DNA from: Phoronis pallida
Lineage: Eukaryota > Phoronida > Phoronidae
DNA: 12,280 bases
Assembly (NCBI GenBank): GCA_028565715.1
Contig: JAOXYC010189800.1
Location: forward strand, 1-12,280
Direction: 5' to 3'
Shown here: positions 7,091-12,280 of the stretch, piece by piece
Numbering within the stretch: position 1 is the stretch's first letter
How the letters are laid out: each line of letters opens with the position of its first letter
Made by a program: the position numbers and the translations under genes
The notes under the pieces: generated by a model
What the model was told of the DNA's origin: nothing
Seen by the model: only the letters and a program-made list of their open reading frames with translations
Databases searched by the model: none

Positions 7091-10000
7091 CTGAGAAAAT
7101 ATAAGATATTGTAAGATAATGTCTTAGAATTTAAACTTAGCTACATGTATGTAACATTATCAATTTTTCTGTTTTTTCAAAATTATCAACCTAGATCGAT
7201 TGCATTGGGCTTTATTTTCGTCGTCTGAATTAACACAGATATAGTCTGCTCTTTCATGAAATCTACATCCGAATGGACATATTTGACTCGATGGAATAAA
7301 GGCACTGACTTATAACTTCTTTCCAAAACTATATTCTTAATAGAGGACGAAGGCAGCAATAATAAGGTTAGGGTACAAGGAAATGGTCAAACTTGTATGA
7401 AAGAAATCGAAAGGAACGCCGTTATTCAAAAGTTTATTCTACCATTTCTAAGTTGTAATGGGCGCCTTCACAAAGAAGACGTATGTTGCTTTTAGGCCTA
7501 CTAACCCAAGTTGCAAATTGCATCCAAAGACAACACTTTTACATAGTACTTATTATTATAACTTTCTAGTGTTTTTACTTCCATTAATTCCTAAACACCC
7601 ACCTGCCCGTTCGAAAGTTGAGTGTTCGTCTAGGTCTTCACAGTGTGGACAATCAGAGGGACAACCTGCTCTTCTACTTACTCTCGCCATCATGGGAAAC
7701 ACGTTGCCCTTCATTGAATATGGTGTCTATAAGATAAAGTAAATTACTAACTAATTTCTGTACGTGTACAATTTAAATTGCTTAATCTACATGTAGTTGC
7801 CCGTCTTGCTTGGTTTGAAAACTTTGCCGATACAGCATAGGCATCACACAACTCTTAGTATATATTCATTGTCTTTAACAATTCTGATACCAATGGTCCC
7901 ATGTTACACAACTCCATTTACGACTGAATGTTGGGGGTTCGATTCGGGGCAGACTATGAGCATTCTTAAATGGTCTGTTTCACCCGTTTGCCCGATTTAA
8001 AGAACCATCTTGTCCATAAGACTGAAACCATTCGCAAGTCTTAAAAGAGTGGAAAGATTGGGTTCAGTTCACAGAAATGCATAATATATAATTGTCGTCT
8101 AATTGCCTTTATAAATCACTTACTTTTGACTTTTATACGAAAGTACCTACCTCTGCCAACATCTCCCATTGTCTTGTCGCCATGGCGAACTTGTAAATAC
8201 AAACAGGTCCCGATGTGTTGCGTGTTCTGCCGGGTGTGCCTATTACATAGATGTCTTTTTCGTGAACCAAACCTCTCATACCCTCTGTTAAGCCATCAGG
8301 AGGTGGAACAATTATTTCTGCTAATTCCCATTGGCGTGTCAAGTAATCAAGAACGCGTGTGGCACCATCCGCAAAAACATAAAACTTTTCATCGTCGCTA
8401 TAAATGAACTCACCGAATTTAGCCCCTACTGAACAGTCAGTAAATTTACCAGTGCTGATGTCATAACACATGCAAAGATCTTCTTTGTTCCGTAGAATAC
8501 AGATGACTCCACTTTTAGAAACTGCAAGAATGGTCCGTTTTCTCGAATATAGAATAGATGGCAAATATACATTTTTGTCAGAGAGGTTGTCGTCCAAAGG
8601 AAACAAAACATTGATATTGTGGGCTGAAACAACACATATAAGATTATTCCAAGTCACCACATCGGCGCGGTCAAGTATGGAATGGTCGATATAACTGCCT
8701 TTCCACTCCCAGGCAAGCTCTAAGGGGCGAATAGCAGCAACATCATCGCGTCTAGTAATAGTGACGGCTTGGTTCAGTACAACTAATGTGTAGTTGTTGA
8801 AGTCAATAAATGACGGTAGTCTTATCCAGCGCTTTTCTTTAGTACAGAAGCCTAAAAACTTAGCTGACTCATTCATACCACAGACAATTAGAAGATCTTT
8901 ATTCGGTGAAAACCCGACCTTTGCTGTACCGCTCATAAAATCACATATGATTCGTTGACAGGCGGGGCTATTTTTTACAAGTTCCTCGCCTTTCATATCA
9001 TGCAGAGAAGAAGCCTCACCGTTTTCCATATACACCAAAACAAGGTCATCAAAATGAATATTTCTATTTTCAAGATCATATTTGACCCAATGAATGATCG
9101 ACTCAAGTACTGAGGATCGACAAAAATTAAGTTTTGCCTCCTTTACAAGACTTAGAATCGTATCAAAGGATAACTCAAAGAACCCACTTTGTTTGGAAAC
9201 CTCTGGAAATTTTGCAAAGACAAAACTATCAGCTTTGTTGTTCAGTTTTTCCAAATAGAACTCACGTCCTAAGTTGAGGAGGCGTAAGCAGTTGTCAAAT
9301 GTCACCGTTGTGTTGTCAATCATAGGTTTCACCAATAATTCAATTTTTAGAAATGCTGCAAGCTCGATGATGGATTCGACTGCGTCAATTGCCGTTTCAA
9401 TCTTCCCCGTGTAGACAAACTGCATGACGATCTTTACGATGTCAATGTCGAAGTCGATAAGGTTGGAATCTCCTGTGGGAAATGGTTATTTTTATCAAAA
9501 ACAGTGAAAGAAATTACATCTGATTTCGAAAATTGAACACATTACATCTATATATCATGTGAGAATTTTAAACGGAATTATAACGCGCCGATGATTTTAA
9601 AAACACGAAGAAATAAACGTGTGTATAGTTGAAACGGAATTAGAAACACCCACCATCTGAGGTTTAATAGAACACGTGTAGGCCTGCGTTCATTCCAAGA
9701 TTTGAAAGTTTATAAGTTATCTATAGATGTTGGCCTAAGTGGTTCTATTCCGGTGGATTTTAATTTGGTTTCGTTTGCAATACAGATCTATCCCTATCAT
9801 AAGAAATAAAGAGAGAGTGTTTACCAGAAATGGTGCCATTGTTACAAAATGTCTCGAAGTATGGACAGCTAGCGGCCAAAACGCACATGTGAGCCTTCAT
9901 AAACTCCTAAAAAGAATCGAGGGGTTTAATCCTGGGGTCCAATAATAATCTCAGCAACAATTATTCATCCGTTATCTCGGGAGGGTATCATTTTTATTAA

Positions 10001-11588
10001 ATTTAATAAGAACACTTGTTGACATAGGCCTACTAATTTTTGAATTGTTATAATGGCATTTATAACGATCATTAATGGATTGGTTTAATGTAAAGGCCAT
10101 CATAATTTATGTTTATGTCCAGCGCAAAGTTATCCTGTCATAGTTTTCAATAATTCTCACCCCTCCAGCTGCAGAGATGGTGACGTCACAGACAGGTGAT
10201 CCGTCTAAACATTGTTTCCACAATCCCTCCATACCCTCTCTGGTCGTGGATCCGAAGTCAACGTAGCAATGATAAAAGCCCTCGTCCCTGGAGATCGCCT
10301 CATGACAAAGTTGTATCAGGTTTTCGCACGAGAGGAAGTCTGCCAGCTCTGCGACATCTTCAATAGACGTATTTCTCTGTTTGCAAAGTGTCGCAAAATC
10401 GTCAAGTACGTGGATGTTCCGGGATTCTTGGTCATGAGAATGATCTGCGTCAAGTTTGACCTCGCATCCTTTATTGTAGATGTAATTCAATACAAAGGTG
10501 ACAGCTTCGATGTCAAAAGGACTTAAATCAACCTCTCCTGAAAAACAGGTTATGAGCATCTACATGTTCATCTTGTAGCTGACATCACAACAAGTATCTA
10601 TCTAATAACAATTTTCTTTAGATGAAGCACTGGGGTAATTTCTTAAATTAAGAGAATTAAAAGTAAAAGGCAGGACCCAGCAAACATTCAATCACTGATC
10701 TAAACGAAACATTTACATAGGACGTACGAAATTCATGCCACTAAGTTGACCGTGGAACCAAAGAGTTTCACGCCGAGGTCACCTCTTCTTAGAGAGCAGT
10801 ATATCTATAGAGATAGAGCTGTTGGGATAAAACTCAGTGGTGGAATATATGCGAAATTAATCATCATTTTTGGAACATAGAGTTTTAGGAATATAGCGCT
10901 GTCAGAATAAGCTGTTACCAAATACCTTGGGTCTTTTTGTTCCACCTGTACATTGCTTCAAAGTATGGCCACGTGACCAATCTACACCAATGAGCTTTAA
11001 GTTCCTGAAAAACGTTGCGTAGGTCAAGAAACAAAAAATCTATAAAGGAGATTTACACTTATCGAGTTGGGCCTATCTTTCCGAAAGTGAGAGCGCCCAT
11101 AGGTGCTGGATCGAAAATCCCCGGTACACTTTTTTTATAAGTTCCTTATTCTGTCATATTATATATTGGACTTTATTCTGCTTTTATTGTTACTTGAAAC
11201 ATCATTTCATGCCTTGGCGCTCAAAAAGCTGGCCGTTATGCTGGTCGACAAAACATTTGAACTTTGGATGCAGTCATGCAATTTAAAACATTTATATGGA
11301 GTAGTTGTTTTGAGAAAAGCTGATCAAAACATTGCCAAAATATACGAAGTGTCTGTTCATGTTTCCACATTTTGTTGAAATATCTTGAAATCAACCTTGG
11401 GCAATACAACCAGAGAGGGTTATACAATACATGTATACCTTATCTTTAACTCTTATGGTAACATCACACAGTGGTGATTTTTCTGTACACTGTTTCCACA
11501 ATGCTTTCCACACATTCACCACCCAACCATCGTCATTGATGTTGAGACCATGCGGCGTATTCTTAGCGCTGTTGGATGACAAATCCAT
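7050..11588 (-). CDS. Tandem-BTB, BACK and Kelch-like protein (7 coding exons, complete model)
   Basis: The join on the minus strand, 5' to 3', is 11588-11439, 11004-10926, 10537-10161, 9906-9825, 9472-8151, 7726-7603, 7090-7050, giving 724 residues plus TAG. Domains in order: N-terminal tail (1-28), BTB1 (about 29-158, with an insert near 100-133), short linker, BTB2 (about 181-280), BACK (about 288-393), a degenerate Kelch-type beta-propeller region (about 422-670), and a Cys-containing then acidic C-terminus. BTB-BACK-Kelch proteins usually act as substrate adaptors of CUL3 ubiquitin ligases or as actin-linked scaffolds, in cytosol or nucleus. That role is inferred from the family. Two BTB domains ahead of one BACK are unusual, since the common form has one. 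The Kelch repeats lack most of the paired glycines. No one-to-one vertebrate orthologue is recognised. The first five exons are well supported; the last two rest on phase and splice sites. Confidence 0.85.
7603..7726 (-). CDS. BTB-BTB-Kelch gene coding exon 6 (Cys-containing C-terminal part)
   Basis: Acceptor ATCTTATAG in phase 0 follows exon 5. The exon encodes a basic stretch (MMARVSRRAG) and CPSDCPHCEDLDEHS, a C-x3-C-x2-C cluster that might bind metal. The donor is GTGGGT at 7602, phase 1. An alternative donor, GTAAGT at 7681, would remove the Cys cluster. No family match is known for this part, so the call rests on phase, splice sites and coding-like composition. Confidence 0.6.
8151..9472 (-). 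CDS. BTB-BTB-Kelch gene coding exon 5 (BTB2 end, BACK, Kelch region)
   Basis: Acceptor TTTCCCACAG at 9473. The exon begins inside BTB2 (DFDIDIVKIVMQFVYTGKIE), so the first ATG of this open frame (9425) is internal and not a start. BACK follows: NCLRLLNLGREFYLEKL, FPEVS, LSFDTILSLV and SVLESIIHWVKYDLENR. Propeller-like repeats follow with W at the ends of strands (KRWIRLP, RQWELAE, RQWEMLAE) but almost no GG pairs. The donor GTAGGT at 8150 is in phase 0. If the intron were retained, the protein would end five residues later at 8133. Confidence 0.92.
9825..9906 (-). CDS. BTB-BTB-Kelch gene coding exon 4 (BTB2 middle)
   Basis: This 82-base exon lies between acceptor TTCTTTTTAG and donor GTAAAC. 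It encodes E-F-M-K-A-H-M and CVLAASCPYFETFCNNG, a good match to the BTB core (F..HK.VLA..S.YF...F). Phase 0 in and phase 1 out fit exons 3 and 5 exactly. It was found by looking for the missing centre of BTB2 between 9472 and 10161. Confidence 0.85.
10161..10537 (-). CDS. BTB-BTB-Kelch gene coding exon 3 (BTB1 C-half fused to BTB2 N-terminus)
   Basis: Acceptor CTGTTTTTCAG. Residues about 77-158 finish BTB1: VDLSPFDIEAVTFVLNYIY, then a charged insert of about 34 residues, then SIEDVAELADFL and a final helix. After a 20-residue linker, LWKQCLDGSPVCDVTI starts BTB2 and closely repeats exon 1. The donor is GTGAGA in phase 0 (10160-10155). One exon therefore carries the junction between the two domains. 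Confidence 0.85.
10926..11004 (-). CDS. BTB-BTB-Kelch gene coding exon 2 (BTB1 middle)
   Basis: This 79-base exon is hidden inside another frame. Acceptor CGTTTTTCAG precedes E-L-K-A-H-W, and WPYFEAMY corresponds to the BTB 'H...L...S.YF..M' core. The usual 'LA..S' is replaced by 'RLVTW', so this copy is degenerate. It ends in phase 1 at GTATTT, a weak donor. Its position, length and phases match exon 4, which is the equivalent part of BTB2. Confidence 0.78.
11439..11588 (-). CDS. BTB-BTB-Kelch gene coding exon 1 (start codon, BTB1 N-terminus)
   Basis: ATG at 11588-11586 has a purine at -3 and G at +4, and an in-frame TGA ends two codons upstream, so it is very likely the true start. The exon encodes a polar tail and then LWKQCTEKSPLCDVTI, the first BTB helix and strand. 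It ends in phase 0 at the donor GTATAC (11438-11433). Confidence 0.82.
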
Positions 11589-11700
11589 TTCGTCTCAATA
11601 AACAGCTAGCTAGAGTATTTTCACACTGTAGTTTTTCAATTTGTCTGGAAAGGAAAACATTGTAGTGAGGTTTTGAAGAAAGGACCCCTTCCAAGAAAAA
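11585..11700 (-). promoter_or_regulatory. 5' leader and start context of the BTB-BTB-Kelch gene
   Basis: The start context GACGAAATGG is favourable, and TGA lies in frame just upstream of the ATG. No convincing TATA box or initiator could be assigned upstream, and the leader length is unknown. A further non-coding 5' exon is possible. Confidence 0.35.
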
Positions 11701-12170
11701 TTTGTTATCAGAGAAAAAGCGCATCGTTATCAAAACTCGTGACGGATAATGCGCTATGCAAATACTGTCGAGTCCCTAAAGATAGCCAGGGATATGATAT
11801 AGAGTCAGGATAATATTAGTCAACATTTAAAATGCATCGTGCATGTAAGTGAGTGTTATCACCCATATATTTCTATTAAAGTTTAATATAGACGGTCAAA
11901 CTCAGGGTGTAGACTGACTCCGCATTCAACTACATCTGAGGAATAGGTCAGACGTGTGCGTCGCAACTGTAGTGTTTAAAAGTTGGTAAGTCCAGTTAAC
12001 TAGACTTATAACCTTCCATATATCTATAGAAAAAAAACTATTGAAATTGAAACCAACCAAATCACACCTGCAAAATTATATACGACTATGAATATACCAT
12101 ATCAGATTGCGGTTATTATATGTGTACAGTGTTTGATATTTATAGTATCACCAAGGGCGTAGCTAGCTTT
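11589..12170. other. 5' flank of the BTB-BTB-Kelch gene
   Basis: No exon, RNA gene or convincing repeat was recognised on either strand. The region should contain the promoter of the minus-strand gene, but no specific element can be named. Confidence 0.3.
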
Positions 12171-12280
12171 TTTCGTCTGGGGGGGGGGGGGGGAAAACGG
12201 TGGGGAAAGGGGGTTTTTTTCTTGTAAATATTCGCGGGGGGTGGGGGGGAAAAATAATTTTTGGGGTTATACTAATACAA
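12155..12280. repeat. G-rich low-complexity sequence at window end, with possible repeat edge
   Basis: A long G homopolymer near 12179-12193 is followed by G-rich runs (GTGGGGAAAGGGGG, GGGGGGTGGGGGGG). It is preceded by AAGGGCGTAGCTAGC, which looks like the edge of a dispersed repeat. Homopolymers of this kind are prone to assembly error. Confidence 0.6.

Noticed and set aside
8126-8694. Plus-strand frames opposite the Kelch exon
   Set aside because: Shadows of the long minus-strand exon, with no start context or family similarity.
8133-9425. Single-exon Kelch protein starting at the ATG at 9425
   Set aside because: The frame continues upstream to an acceptor at 9473, and that sequence is the expected BTB part. 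The ATG is an internal Met.
10212-10526. Plus-strand frame opposite BTB exon 3
   Set aside because: Antisense shadow of a well-supported coding exon, with no recognisable domain.
11103-11378. Plus-strand frame in the first BTB-gene intron
   Set aside because: Low-complexity hydrophobic translation, lying in an intron whose flanking exons match in phase. No support as a gene.
1-12280. CRISPR array, rRNA or prokaryotic operon
   Set aside because: No regularly spaced direct repeats, rRNA cores or ribosome-binding-site-led gene strings. All coding sequence is split by spliceosomal introns.

Overview
The window is nuclear DNA from an animal, most likely an invertebrate. Genes are split by GT-AG introns, introns and spacers are AT-rich, the standard code is used, and short non-coding mobile elements are scattered through the introns. 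The species cannot be named from this sequence. A marine invertebrate is a guess.

Left half, + strand (1-5208): the 3' part of ALG12, the ER alpha-1,6-mannosyltransferase of N-glycan precursor assembly. Seven exons are visible (1-154, 613-807, 1688-1791, 2503-2729, 3057-3226, 3740-3815, 4911-5208). They join in one frame to give 407 residues and a stop; the N-terminal part lies before the window. The introns carry a 493-bp foldback repeat (intron 2 of those visible), two inverted copies of one MITE-like family (introns 3 and 6), a truncated tRNA-like sequence (intron 4), a 96-nt pre-miRNA-sized hairpin (intron 5), and a 390-bp element with near-perfect terminal repeats and a 7-bp target duplication (intron 6).

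Middle (5209-7049): a gene-free spacer between two convergent genes. It holds the presumed ALG12 3' UTR and an apparently non-coding repeat with inverted ends.

Right half, - strand (11588-7050): a complete gene model of seven coding exons and 724 residues, for a protein ordered BTB-BTB-BACK-degenerate Kelch-acidic tail. Four of the exons are too short or too embedded to stand out as ORFs. They were found from splice sites, exact phase matching and similarity between the two BTB halves. The two BTB domains share exon layout and intron phases, so they look like an internal duplication. This architecture is the most unusual thing in the window.

11589-12280 is the 5' flank of that gene and ends in G-rich low-complexity sequence. 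The two genes have no evident functional link: one is an ER glycosylation enzyme, the other a probable CUL3-type adaptor or scaffold. No bacterial operons, CRISPR arrays, rRNA genes or intact viral genes were seen.
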